Source of the DNA: CG2-30-58-95 sp964618215
GTDB lineage: Bacteria > Chloroflexota > Anaerolineae > Anaerolineales > Villigracilaceae
Length of the DNA: 64,000 nucleotides
Direction: 5' to 3'
Assembly: GCA_964618215.1 (NCBI GenBank)
Contig: CAZTZE010000011.1
Span: 30,135 to 94,134, forward strand
Position numbers and translations under genes: made by a program. Positions 30,200 through 38,307 of this stretch are shown here, in pieces (the stretch's first letter is position 1; each line of letters starts with the position of its first letter). The notes beneath the pieces were generated by a model. It searched no databases. It was not told where the DNA came from and worked only from the letters and a program-made list of their open reading frames with translations.

Positions 30200-31354
30200 A
30201 TGAACGAACGCGTTGCGATCGTGGGCGTCGGCTGGAGTGGATTCCGGCCGCGCACGCCCGAGGTATCTTACAAGGAACTGACTTACGCGGCTGCCGTGCG
30301 CGCCTACGCGGATGCCGGCGTGGACCCGCGCGCGGATGTGGAGTCCTTCATCACTGTGGCCGAGGATTTCATCGAGGGAACGAGCATCTTCGATGAGTAC
30401 ACCCCCGACCAGATGGGCGCGGCGCTCAAGCCGGTGCAGACCATCACCGGCGACGGGCTGCACGGGCTGGCGACGGCCTACATGCTCATCCGCACCGGCT
30501 TCTGCGACGTAGTGGTGGTGGAGGGCCACAGCAAGGCCTCCAACATCCTGACTTTGCCCAACATCGTCACCTACGCCCAGGACCCGCTGCTCAACCGTCC
30601 GCTGCGGCTGAATACGCATTTTGTCGCCGGGATGGAGATGCACCGCTATCTCTACGAGACGGACACCACACAGGAGCAATGCGCCGCTGTGGCAGTGAAA
30701 AATCGCCGCAACGCGCTTAAGAATCCGCTCGCCGCCTACGGCGCGGACCTCGGGCTGGATGAGGTGCTCTTCGGCCCTCCGCTGGCCTGGCCGCTGGGCG
30801 TGCGCGAAACCGCCGAGCACACCGACGGGGCGGTGGTCATGGTGCTGGCCTCCGAAAAGAAAGCCGGGCTGCTCGCAGAAAAGCCGGTCTGGATCCGCGG
30901 CATGGGCTGGTGCAACGACTCGCCCTCGCTGGAAAGCCGCGAGTGGGGCAGCGTGCCATACCTCCAGCAGGCGGCGCAGATGGCCTATCAGCAGGCCGGA
31001 ATCCGCAATCCGTGGAACGAGGTGGATTTCGCCGAGATTGACGACACCTACGCCTACAAGGAATTGCAGGCCATGGAGGCGCTCGGATTATGCGGCGCGG
31101 GTCAGGCCGGCGCGCTGACAGAAGAAGGCGCCACCGAGATGGACGGCGAGTTGCCGGTCAACGCCTCGGGCGGCTCGCTCGGCGTCGGCTACATGCTGGA
31201 AGCCACCGGTCTGATGCGGGCGCTGGAGGCCGTGCTGCAACTGCGCGGCGAGGCCGGTCAGCATCAGATCGAGGATGCCGAGATTGGTCTTGTCCAATCC
31301 TGGCGCGGCGTGCCGACCACGAGTGGAACGGTTGCCGTATTGAGTAATTATTAA
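30200..31354 (+). CDS. Thiolase-like protein A (acetyl-CoA acetyltransferase family, atypical active site)
   Basis: A 384-residue thiolase-fold protein of the SCP-x/DUF35-associated group (VAIVGVGWSGFRPRT at the start, ITGDGLHGLATAYMLIRTG, VNASGGSLGVGYMLEATGLM near the end). In ordinary thiolases the nucleophilic Cys sits where this protein has TGDGLHG, and the GHP histidine is replaced by GYM, so classical thiolysis is doubtful. Genes for a second thiolase-like protein and two DUF35 OB-fold proteins follow, suggesting a mixed complex, as in archaeal thiolase-DUF35-HMG-CoA synthase or BbsA/BbsB. The start at 30200 follows a GAAGGAG site. The pathway is not evident. Confidence 0.8.
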   Translation: MNERVAIVGVGWSGFRPRTPEVSYKELTYAAAVRAYADAGVDPRADVESFITVAEDFIEGTSIFDEYTPDQMGAALKPVQTITGDGLHGLATAYMLIRTGFCDVVVVEGHSKASNILTLPNIVTYAQDPLLNRPLRLNTHFVAGMEMHRYLYETDTTQEQCAAVAVKNRRNALKNPLAAYGADLGLDEVLFGPPLAWPLGVRETAEHTDGAVVMVLASEKKAGLLAEKPVWIRGMGWCNDSPSLESREWGSVPYLQQAAQMAYQQAGIRNPWNEVDFAEIDDTYAYKELQAMEALGLCGAGQAGALTEEGATEMDGELPVNASGGSLGVGYMLEATGLMRALEAVLQLRGEAGQHQIEDAEIGLVQSWRGVPTTSGTVAVLSNY

Positions 31355-31387
31355 TTCACCGCAGAGAGCGCGGAGAACGCGGAGAAG
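31355..31387 (+). repeat. Left arm of an ACCGCAGAGA palindromic element
   Basis: TTCACCGCAGAGAGCGCGG and following matches the left half of the palindromic repeats at 34205-34276 and 59356-59445. Here the right half is found after the GxxExxY gene (to 31886). Confidence 0.75.
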
Positions 31388-31395
31388 AAATAAAA

Positions 31396-31824
31396 ATGGG
31401 TGATGCGGAGAGGCTGAATCAAATTACCGAGGCGATTATTGGCGCAGCGATTGAAGTACATCGCGCCTTGGGGCCAGGCCTGATGGAATCGGCCTATGAG
31501 CCGTGTCTTGCATATGAACTCGTACAACGAGGTTGGAAAGTCGCGCAGCAAGTACCTCTGCCTGTTGTATACAAAAATGTGCGTCTGGATTGCGCCTACC
31601 GCCTGGATTTGCTTGTCGCTGACTCGGCCATTGTGGAGAACAAGTCTGTCGCCTCAATTGAACCAATCCACAGGGCTCAATTGCTCTCCTATCTCAAGAT
31701 TTCGGGTCTTCACGTTGGACTACTGATCAACTTCATTGTCAAGGTCTTGAAGAACGGCGTCGTCCGTATCGTGAACAATTTTCCTGACGAGTCTTTGCGG
31801 TTAGACAGGAATGTTAACCGCTGA
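31396..31824 (+). CDS. GxxExxY protein (PD-(D/E)xK nuclease-superfamily-like)
   Basis: A 142-residue member of the GxxExxY family. The eponymous motif is GLMESAY, and the nuclease-like core is visible as YRLDLLVADSAIVENKSV: an Asp, then ExK after nine residues. Family members are predicted nucleases of unknown role. The gene interrupts the thiolase/DUF35 operon and lies within a palindromic repeat: the left arm ends 9 bases before the ATG, and the final codons (NVNR, stop) are already part of the right-hand repeat. The same repeat without a gene occurs at 34205 and 59356. This suggests a mobile cassette. Confidence 0.85.
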   Translation: MGDAERLNQITEAIIGAAIEVHRALGPGLMESAYEPCLAYELVQRGWKVAQQVPLPVVYKNVRLDCAYRLDLLVADSAIVENKSVASIEPIHRAQLLSYLKISGLHVGLLINFIVKVLKNGVVRIVNNFPDESLRLDRNVNR

Positions 31825-31886
31825 TTATGCTGGGAGCGCAGAGATTAAAAATTTTTCTCTGCGTACTCAGCGGTCTCTGCGGTGAG
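31812..31886 (+). repeat. Palindromic repeat following the GxxExxY gene
   Basis: From TTAACCGCTGA through GCGCAGAGATT...TTTCTCTGCG to TCTCTGCGGTGAG, an almost complete inverted repeat of the family found at 34205 and 59356. It includes the stop codon of the GxxExxY gene. Confidence 0.75.
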
Positions 31887-31905
31887 TTTTATCAAGGAGA
31901 AAACT

Positions 31906-33072
31906 ATGAGCATGAGAAAAGTAGCCATCATCGGTGCCGGCATGACAAAGTTTGTGCGTCGTGCTCAAGAAACGCCAAAAGAATTATCTTGGGAAGCGGC
32001 GCGCATGGCGCTCGAATCCTGCGAGTTGACAATGGATGATATCCAAGCCGTCTGCATGGGCACCGCGCCCGAGGCCTTCGATGGCGTCCACATGAAAGGC
32101 GAATATCTCAGCGACGGCGCGGGGGCGTGGCGCAAGCCGTACATGCGCTCCTACGTCGGCGGCGGGACGGGCGTCTTTGCACCCATCCAGGGCTGGTACC
32201 ACATCGCCAGCGGCCTGTTCGATGTGGTGCTGGTCGTCTGCGAGGAGAAAATGTCCTCGTTCTACCCGCACGCCCAGGCTGCGTTTTTGACCATCTTCGA
32301 CCACACCACCGAGCGCCCGCTCAAGCCCAACCTGCTCTGGATCTTCGCCATCGAGATGAACCGCTACATGACCACCTATGGGATTGAGAAGAAGGATATC
32401 GCCCGCGTGGCCGTGCAGCACAAACGCAACGCGGCCAACCATCCCTGCGCTCTGCTGGGCGAGGCGGACATCACCGTGGAAGACGTGCTCAACTCGGAAG
32501 TGCTGGCCTGGCCGGTGCAGCGCTTGGATGTCAGCCCGGTCAGCGACGGGGCAGTGGCGATCGTCCTGGCAGCCGAGCACGTCGCCAAACGCCTGACCAG
32601 CAAACCGGTCTGGATCGAGGGCGTGGGCTGGAATCTGGATACGGCTCACTGGACCAATCGCGACCTGGCTTATCCGCGCTATGTCGAGTATGCCGCTCGC
32701 CAGGCTTACGAGATGGCTGGCATCAAGGAGCCGCGCAAGGAAATCCACATCGCCGAGCCGTACGACCCATTTGATTACAAGGCCCTGCATCACCTCGAGG
32801 GCCTGGGGCTGGCGGATAGAGGCAAGGCCATTGACCTGTACATCAACGGCACCGCCGCGCCGGATGGCAACATGCCGGTCTGCCCCTCCGGCGGATTGCT
32901 TGGCGTGGGCAACCCCATCGCCGCGGCTGGATTGATGAAAATTGCCGAACTATTCTGGCAGTTGCGCGGCGAAGCGGGGGCGCGACAGGTGCCCGGTTCG
33001 CCCCAGAAGGGCATTGCCCAGGCCTGGGGTGACCTGATGCAGGTTGGGACTGTGGTGATTATGGGGAGGTAG
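31906..33072 (+). CDS. Thiolase-like protein B (atypical active site)
   Basis: A 388-residue thiolase-fold protein paralogous to protein A. It has KVAIIGAGMTKF, SYVGGGTGVFAPIQGWYHIA, DVVLVVCEEKMS and PSGGLLGVGNPIAAAGLMK. As in A, the nucleophile position lacks a Cys (GGGTGVF) and the GHP histidine is Asn (GNP), a pattern seen in a subgroup of thiolase-like proteins that travel with DUF35 partners. The ATG at 31906 has an AAGGAG site. It most likely forms a complex with the thiolase-like protein A and the two OB-fold proteins downstream. Confidence 0.8.
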   Translation: MSMRKVAIIGAGMTKFVRRAQETPKELSWEAARMALESCELTMDDIQAVCMGTAPEAFDGVHMKGEYLSDGAGAWRKPYMRSYVGGGTGVFAPIQGWYHIASGLFDVVLVVCEEKMSSFYPHAQAAFLTIFDHTTERPLKPNLLWIFAIEMNRYMTTYGIEKKDIARVAVQHKRNAANHPCALLGEADITVEDVLNSEVLAWPVQRLDVSPVSDGAVAIVLAAEHVAKRLTSKPVWIEGVGWNLDTAHWTNRDLAYPRYVEYAARQAYEMAGIKEPRKEIHIAEPYDPFDYKALHHLEGLGLADRGKAIDLYINGTAAPDGNMPVCPSGGLLGVGNPIAAAGLMKIAELFWQLRGEAGARQVPGSPQKGIAQAWGDLMQVGTVVIMGR

Positions 33073-33172
33073 ACAGGTAAAAACGTAGACAAGTAAACAC
33101 GGTAAACAAGTAGACAACCTCCCTGTGTACTTGGTACTTGTGTACTTGTATGCCTGTTTACCTCACGAAAGG
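33073..33172. repeat. Iterated GTAGACAAGTAAAC palindrome
   Basis: Words AGTAGACAAGTAAACA on the left and TGTACTTGTGTACTTG on the right form an imperfect inverted repeat inside the operon, ending just before the GAAAGGA site of the DUF35 gene. Confidence 0.6.
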
Positions 33173-33181
33173 AAACGAACT

Positions 33182-33712
33182 ATGACAACAAAGATCAAAC
33201 ATTTCCCCGGCACGAGCCTGAGCGAGAAGGATTTCGAAGAGGGCAAGATTCTCTTCATCCACGATGAACTCAAGGCCAATTACGCCTGGGATACCGGCAT
33301 CGGCATCGGCGCGTATCTGGCCGGGCTGAAGCGCGGCGTCATCCTGGGTGTGCGCTGCGGTCACTGCCGCAAGGTTGTCGTCCCGCCGCGCACCGTCTGC
33401 GAGTGGTGTTTCCGCCCGATGGAAGAGTATGTACAGGTCAAAGATACCGGCACAGTCAACACCTTCTCGCTGTGCTACGTGACCTGGGACGTCAAGCGCA
33501 TCACCGAGCCGGAGATCCCGGCGGTCATCATGCTGGATGGGGCCTCCGCGTTGAGCGATACCTCGGTCATCATGGGCGGCATCATGCACAAACTCGGCGA
33601 GGTTGATCCGCAGAAGGTCAAGATCGGGATGCGCGTCCAGGCCGTCTGGAAGCCGGAAGCCGAGCGCGAGGGCGCGATCACGGATATTCTGTATTTCAAG
33701 CCGATAGAGTAA
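33182..33712 (+). CDS. DUF35 OB-fold protein with zinc ribbon (A)
   Basis: A 176-residue OB-fold nucleic-acid-binding-like protein that in characterised systems bridges thiolase subunits. The rubredoxin-like zinc knuckle is CGHCRKVVVPPRTVCEWC (two CxxC pairs, about residues 59-76), followed by the beta-rich OB domain (GTVNTFSLCYV...GMRVQAVWKPE). The N-terminal extension of about 55 residues is longer than in its neighbour. It starts at 33182 after GAAAGGAAACG, 24 bases before the next gene in the same operon. Confidence 0.85.
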   Translation: MTTKIKHFPGTSLSEKDFEEGKILFIHDELKANYAWDTGIGIGAYLAGLKRGVILGVRCGHCRKVVVPPRTVCEWCFRPMEEYVQVKDTGTVNTFSLCYVTWDVKRITEPEIPAVIMLDGASALSDTSVIMGGIMHKLGEVDPQKVKIGMRVQAVWKPEAEREGAITDILYFKPIE

Positions 33713-33736
33713 GTACACAGCCAAACGGAGAATACC

Positions 33737-34201
33737 ATGACCCTATTAGAACGCGACCCCAACGCGCCAACCGCCTGGCACGGCAGCCTGCCCGTCACCA
33801 GCCGCTACACTTACGGCCTGGCCGGCGAGCGCTTTTTCCGCGCCCTGAAAGACGAGGGCAAGATCATGGGGGCGTACTGCCCCAAGTGCGACCACACCTA
33901 CGTCCCGGCGGCGGTCTTCTGCGAGCGCTGCCTCGGCGAACTGACCGACTGGCAGGATATGGGCCTGGTCGGCGAACTGCATACCTTCACCATCATGCAC
34001 GTGGACGTGGACGGCAATCCGCTCGAAACGCCCGAACTGGTCGGCTTCATCACCTTCGGCGACGGCGGGATCGTGCACCGCATTAAGGCCGACCCGGATG
34101 AACTGGTCATCGGGATGCCGTTGGAGGCGGTGCTGAAAACCAAAGCCAAGCGCGAGGGTTCGATTTTGGATATTGAGCATTTCAGGCCGGTAAAGGAATA
34201 A
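33737..34201 (+). CDS. DUF35 OB-fold protein with zinc ribbon (B)
   Basis: A 154-residue paralogue of the preceding protein: CPKCDHTYVPAAVFCERC zinc knuckle (about residues 48-65), then the OB domain GLVGELHTFTIMHVDVDG...GMPLEAVLKTK. Two thiolase-like and two DUF35 genes in one operon suggest two matched pairs or one four-subunit complex. No acyl-CoA ligase or dehydrogenase is encoded alongside, so the substrate cannot be inferred. Confidence 0.85.
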   Translation: MTLLERDPNAPTAWHGSLPVTSRYTYGLAGERFFRALKDEGKIMGAYCPKCDHTYVPAAVFCERCLGELTDWQDMGLVGELHTFTIMHVDVDGNPLETPELVGFITFGDGGIVHRIKADPDELVIGMPLEAVLKTKAKREGSILDIEHFRPVKE

Positions 34202-34204
34202 ACT

Positions 34205-34276
34205 TTCACCGCGGAGAGCGCAAAGGGCGCAGAGAAAAAACAATCTCTCTGCGTCTTCGGCGTTCTCTGTGGTTAA
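34205..34276 (+). repeat. Empty ACCGCAGAGA palindromic element
   Basis: TTCACCGCGGAGAGCGCAAAG to TTCTCTGTGGTTAAC. Left and right arms match those flanking the GxxExxY gene at 31355 and 31855, but with only a few bases between them. Confidence 0.75.
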
Positions 34277-34300
34277 CGCTTCGTTTCCTATGCGGTAAAA

Positions 34301-34393
34301 ATGCACCCCCGACGCGCCCTGCTCTCCATGCCAGGCAATGCCTGGAAAAAGATCACCAAGTCCCTCGCCCTCGGCGTGGCAAAAGGCATATAG
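34301..34393 (+). pseudogene. Partial second copy of the CitE-like gene start
   Basis: A 30-codon ORF, RRALLSMPGNAWKKITKSLA then LGV, aligns with the opening of the intact CitE-like protein at 36951 (RRALLYTPGDDRHKIENALT, LGV). It then runs into unrelated sequence and stops. Identity is about three quarters at the DNA level. With the intact gene it brackets the ATPase and oxidoreductase genes. Confidence 0.7.
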
Positions 34394-34400
34394 ACTGCTA

Positions 34401-34429
34401 TTTACAAAAGCACGATTCCTGCTTATAAT
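34401..34429 (+). promoter_or_regulatory. Promoter of the second AAA/DUF4143 gene
   Basis: TTTACA (34401-34406), 17-base spacer, TATAAT (34424-34429). The ATG is 8 bases after the -10 box, implying a leaderless transcript. Confidence 0.75.
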
Positions 34430-34437
34430 AAAAGCAT

Positions 34438-35769
34438 ATGGAAGCGTTTCTTTTTGAAAAACACAGCCCCTGGTGGTCAGATGTTGGCAATATCGAAAAA
34501 GACAAGGTTCTAACGGAATTTGACGCGCAAAAATACCAGTATTACCATCCCTACCTGAGAGATTTTTCCCATCAAGATAGCGTTATTATCATCCGGGGGC
34601 CGCGACGCATTGGCAAGACCACCCTGCTCAAGCTGTTGATCAAAGATCTGCTCTTGAAGCAAAACATCATTCCAAAAAACGTTCTATATTATCCCTGCGA
34701 TCGCGTTGAAAATTTCAACGATCTTTACGATCTTGTTCTTAACTATCTGGGACTGGGATTGCCTGGAAGAAAATATCTCTTTTTGGATGAGATCTCTTTT
34801 GTCAGGGAATGGCAACGAGCCATCAAAGATCTTTGGGACAGCGGCGACCTGAAGCAGACGACTGTGATCCTGACCGGATCCAACGCCCTGGATCTTAGGA
34901 TTTCGGGGGAAAGATTGCCGGGACGGCGCGGAAACCTGGATCAGGTCAATATTGATTACTACCCATTAGGCTTCGACCAATTTGTCCAATTGGTTGGACA
35001 AAACGGGGATTTAAAAAAACTTCTCGATGATTATTTGATGACTGGAGGCTTTCCTCATGCGATCAACGAATTCTATGACAGGAACTTCATATCCAATTAT
35101 CTCTACGACTCCTATTTGGCCTGGATCGAAGGAGACATCTATAAAGCCGGTAAATCAGAAAGGCTGATGTACCCCGTGTTGGGGGAAATCCTTTCTCATT
35201 TGGGCAGCACGGTCAGTTGGTATAAGATCGCAAAGAACGCCGGGCTAGGATCTCATTCAACGGTTGAAAGCTATCTGGATATCTTTCAAAAATTATTCGT
35301 CTCTTTCAATTTGAATTTTTATTCCATTGATCAGAAAAAGACCTTTGTCAATAAGAACAAAAAAATATACTTCGTTGACCCGGTGATCCTGCAATCCGCA
35401 AAATGCAAAGTGGACGGATTTACCGATCGCTTTTTTGATTATTCGTCTTCCTTTACCTTTGATCAGGAGTTTTTGCCCGGCCTGATCGAAAATGTCGTTG
35501 CCGCCCACCTTTTTCAAATTGGTGGCCGCCTCTCCTTTGGCAGGCTACAGGATAAAGAGGTGGATTTCGTTCTCTCCAGGTCGGGGAAAGACCATTATTT
35601 TGAAGTCAAATACCAGAATACAATCAAGTTAACCGATTTCGCTTTCTGGCAGAAAAATGAGCCTTTGACGATCATTACAAAAAATTTCAGCCACACAAAA
35701 AACAACCTTGTTTTTATAAAAGCGGAGGATTTTTTGAGCACACCGCCTTCCGTGTTGATTGCCGAATGA
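34438..35769 (+). CDS. AAA-family ATPase with DUF4143-type domain (second copy type)
   Basis: A 443-residue ATPase related in layout, but not closely in sequence, to the one at 19964. Walker A RGPRRIGKTT near residue 56, Walker B YLFLDEIS near 116, sensor VILTGSNALD, the YYPLGFDQF hinge, a winged-helix-like region, and a C-terminal DKEVDFVLSRSGKDHYFEVK that matches a PD-(D/E)xK-type core. Base composition is visibly more AT-rich than the flanking genes and there is no ribosome binding site, consistent with recent acquisition. It lies next to the truncated CitE-like copy. Confidence 0.85.
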   Translation: MEAFLFEKHSPWWSDVGNIEKDKVLTEFDAQKYQYYHPYLRDFSHQDSVIIIRGPRRIGKTTLLKLLIKDLLLKQNIIPKNVLYYPCDRVENFNDLYDLVLNYLGLGLPGRKYLFLDEISFVREWQRAIKDLWDSGDLKQTTVILTGSNALDLRISGERLPGRRGNLDQVNIDYYPLGFDQFVQLVGQNGDLKKLLDDYLMTGGFPHAINEFYDRNFISNYLYDSYLAWIEGDIYKAGKSERLMYPVLGEILSHLGSTVSWYKIAKNAGLGSHSTVESYLDIFQKLFVSFNLNFYSIDQKKTFVNKNKKIYFVDPVILQSAKCKVDGFTDRFFDYSSSFTFDQEFLPGLIENVVAAHLFQIGGRLSFGRLQDKEVDFVLSRSGKDHYFEVKYQNTIKLTDFAFWQKNEPLTIITKNFSHTKNNLVFIKAEDFLSTPPSVLIAE

Positions 35770-35866
35770 AAATTCGTTCACGCTGGTTTATCTCTTCCTG
35801 GGGCGGTTCTTCAATGCGCGGCCTGCTGGCAGGCTCGTTAAAAGGATGACGCGAGGAGGCAAGTAT

Positions 35867-36850
35867 ATGACCACTCAACCTTTACGCTGGGGGTTATTGA
35901 GCACCGCCCGCATCAACCGCGCCCTCATCCCCCCATTGCTGGCCTCCAAACGCAACCGATTGGTCGCGGTCGCCAGCCGGACGGAAGAGCAGGCTGAGGC
36001 ATATGCGCGGGAATGGGACATCTCGCGCGCCTTTGGCAGTTACCAGGCCATGCTGGATGACCCCGAAATTGACGTGATCTACAACCCCCTGCCCAACCAT
36101 CTGCACGCCGAATGGACGATCAAAGCCGCCCGAGGCGGCAAAAACGTGCTGTGCGAGAAACCCCTGGCGCTGAGCGTCCCCGAAGTGGATGCCATCGCCG
36201 CGGCCGCCAGAGAGAATAACGTGGTGATCGCCGAAGCCTTTATGTACCGCCATCACCCGCAAACGCTCAAAGTGCGGGAGCTGGTGGAGGACGGCGTCAT
36301 CGGCGAACTGCGCCTGATCCGCGGCTGTTTCACCTTCAACTTGACGCGTGAGACCGATTTCCACCTCGACCCGGCGATGGGCGGAGGCAGCCTGTGGGAC
36401 GTGGGCTGTTACCCGGTCAGCTTCGCCCGTTACCTGGTCGGCAGCGAGCCGCTGGCGGTATCCGCCATGCAGGTGACCGGCCCCAGCGGGGTGGACGAGG
36501 TGTTCGCCGGCCAGATGCAATTTGCGGGGAACATCCTCGCCCAGTTCGATTGCGGTTTTCGCTCTCCGTTCCGCGCCCAGATGGAAATCGTCGGCAGCGA
36601 GGGGAGCCTCACCATCCCCACGCCCTTCAAGCCCGGACGACGGGAAAAAATCCTGCTCACTCACAATGGCAAGGTGGAGACCATTCGCGTTCCCGGCCAG
36701 GAGTTGTACCTGGGCGAAGTGGAAGACATGGCCGACGCCATCCTGCTCGGCAAGCCTCCGCGCGTGAGCCTTCCCGAGAGCCGCGGCAATGTGGCAACCA
36801 TCCTCGCCCTGCTGGAATCCGCCCGTACAAAACAAGCCATCTGGCTGTAA
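35867..36850 (+). CDS. Gfo/Idh/MocA-family NAD(P)-dependent oxidoreductase
   Basis: A 327-residue sugar-type oxidoreductase. N-terminal Rossmann fold beginning LRWGLLSTARINRALIPPL, the second strand VAVASR, NPLPNHLHAEW, and the family signature CEKPLAL with the conserved Lys; the C-terminal domain includes RGCFTFNL and GGGSLWDVGCYPV, where the catalytic Asp/His region is expected (DVGCYPV). The start at 35867 follows a GGAGG site. It resembles trans-1,2-dihydrobenzenediol dehydrogenase/xylose dehydrogenase-type members; the substrate is unknown. Confidence 0.88.
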   Translation: MTTQPLRWGLLSTARINRALIPPLLASKRNRLVAVASRTEEQAEAYAREWDISRAFGSYQAMLDDPEIDVIYNPLPNHLHAEWTIKAARGGKNVLCEKPLALSVPEVDAIAAAARENNVVIAEAFMYRHHPQTLKVRELVEDGVIGELRLIRGCFTFNLTRETDFHLDPAMGGGSLWDVGCYPVSFARYLVGSEPLAVSAMQVTGPSGVDEVFAGQMQFAGNILAQFDCGFRSPFRAQMEIVGSEGSLTIPTPFKPGRREKILLTHNGKVETIRVPGQELYLGEVEDMADAILLGKPPRVSLPESRGNVATILALLESARTKQAIWL

Positions 36851-36852
36851 CC

Positions 36853-36948
36853 CCTGCGACCTTCAACTTTCGACCTTCGACCTCCCGGCCTTCAACCGAA
36901 AACCTTTCGTTTTTTCCTTCGTCCCCCTTCGTGTACTTCGTGGTGAAA
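36853..36948. repeat. Iterated TTCGACCTTC words and TTCGTGTACTTCGTGG repeat
   Basis: Short iterated words (CCTTCAACTTTCGACCTTCGACC, then CCTTCGTCCCCCTTCGTG) fill the gap before the CitE-like gene. No promoter hexamers are clear. Confidence 0.5.
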
Positions 36949-36950
36949 AA

Positions 36951-37898
36951 ATGCCCTCCCGACGCGCCCTGCTCTACACCCCCGGCGACGACCGGCACAA
37001 GATCGAAAACGCCCTCACCCTCGGCGTGGACTGCCTGTGCATGGACATGGAAGACGGCGTGGCGTTAAACCGCAAGGCCGAGGCGCGCGCGTCCATTGCC
37101 CGGGCGCTGCGCGAACTGGACTTCGGCATAACCGAGAAACTGGCGCGCATCAACCCGGTCGGCTCGGGGTGGGAAAGAATAGATATTGAATCAATTTTGC
37201 CCCATCAGCCCGATGGTATTGTCATTCCCAAGGTGGAGTCGCTGGAACAAATTCAGTGGGCAAGCGAGTATATCGAAGCCGCCGAACTTGGGCACGGCTG
37301 GCCTGTCAATTCCATCCGTGTGCTGGTGGGAGTGGAAACCGCTAAAGCTATTCTCAATCTGAAAGAAATCGCCTCACATCCGCGCCTGGATGCGCTCATC
37401 TTCGGCGCGGAGGACTTCGCCGCCGACATTGGCGCGACGCGCACGCCCGAGGCCTGGGAGGTCTTCTACGCCCGCAGCGCGGTGGTCACAGCTGCGGCGG
37501 CCTATGGCTTACAAGCCATTGACATGGTGACGATTGACTTCCGCGATATCGAGACCGTCCGCCGCGATGCCGGGTTCGGGGCGCGGCTGGGCTACACGGG
37601 CAAGCAGGTTATCCATCCCAATCAAGTCCAGCCGGTGCAGGAGGCCTTCACCCCCAGCGGCGAAGCCATTACCCACGCCAAACGGCTGGTGGAAGCCTTC
37701 GAGGAACACCAAAAGAAAGGCGCAGGCGCATTTGCCCTGGACGGCAAGATGATTGACATGCCGCTGGTCAAGGCGGCGCAGAATGTACTGGAGAGGGCCA
37801 AAGCAGCGGGAAAGGCTGGGAATGAGGACTGGAAGTCCGCGATCCAAAAAACGAAGGAACGTGAACTTGAGTCCACCTTGCGAGGAACATACTCTTGA
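36951..37898 (+). CDS. CitE/malyl-CoA lyase-family aldolase (HpcH/HpaI superfamily)
   Basis: A 315-residue TIM-barrel lyase. RRALLYTPGDDRHKIENAL is the family opening; CMDMEDGVALNRKAEARA carries the metal-binding acidic residues, ARINPVGSGW the substrate Arg, VLVGVETAKAILNL the catalytic Glu, and IFGAEDFAADIGATRT the second metal-ligand Asp. This fits citrate-lyase-beta-like and malyl-CoA/citramalyl-CoA lyases, which cleave (S)-malyl- or citramalyl-CoA. No citrate lyase alpha or gamma gene is adjacent, arguing for a CoA-thioester lyase rather than citrate lyase. A partial second copy of its start lies at 34301. Confidence 0.85.
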   Translation: MPSRRALLYTPGDDRHKIENALTLGVDCLCMDMEDGVALNRKAEARASIARALRELDFGITEKLARINPVGSGWERIDIESILPHQPDGIVIPKVESLEQIQWASEYIEAAELGHGWPVNSIRVLVGVETAKAILNLKEIASHPRLDALIFGAEDFAADIGATRTPEAWEVFYARSAVVTAAAAYGLQAIDMVTIDFRDIETVRRDAGFGARLGYTGKQVIHPNQVQPVQEAFTPSGEAITHAKRLVEAFEEHQKKGAGAFALDGKMIDMPLVKAAQNVLERAKAAGKAGNEDWKSAIQKTKERELESTLRGTYS

Positions 37899-38270
37899 AA
37901 TCCAAATCCCTCTCCCAAATGGCAATGATGAACGTAGACGAAGGCGAGGAAATCGCCGGGGGTTGGACCTCACCGCACATTCCGCAAATTGGCATCTACC
38001 GAGTAGGCCTTCGGCAAGCTGATTTCCAAGAAGAAAAGGGATGGCTCATTTGAGTGGGCGCATTTCGTCCAGCGCGACAACGGCCTGACCGAGTAGGTGC
38101 TGCGCAAAGAAAAGGTTTATCGCGGCCAGGTGAAAAGTCGAGAACAACTTGACGAAGTTCTTGAGATCATGAACAAAAACCTGCACAAGTTTTTAGGCGT
38201 CACCATGCGAGCGGCTGATTACGACGTCTACTCGCTGGATGGCAAGAAGGCGTCCGCGACGAAGCACTAA
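37895..38270 (+). pseudogene. Broken gene of unknown function carrying the TGCGCAGCACCTACTCGG repeat
   Basis: A frame starting TTG at 37895 (overlapping the CitE stop) reads VDEGEEIAGGWTSPHIPQIG, then shifts frame near 38005. The continuation gives WAHFVQRDNGLTE, a TAG stop inside the repeat at 38089-38106, and then VLRKEKVYRGQVKSREQLDE ... DYDVYSLDGKKASATKH to a stop at 38270. The parts read like one roughly 120-residue protein broken by a frameshift and a stop. I do not recognise the family. Confidence 0.55.
38089..38106 (-). repeat. Dispersed TGCGCAGCACCTACTCGG repeat (reverse orientation)
   Basis: CCGAGTAGGTGCTGCGCA on the plus strand. It supplies the TAG that interrupts the surrounding reading frame. 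Confidence 0.7.
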
Positions 38271-38307
38271 TCGGCGACGCTGCAATCGATCGAGAAAGGA
38301 GAAACCT

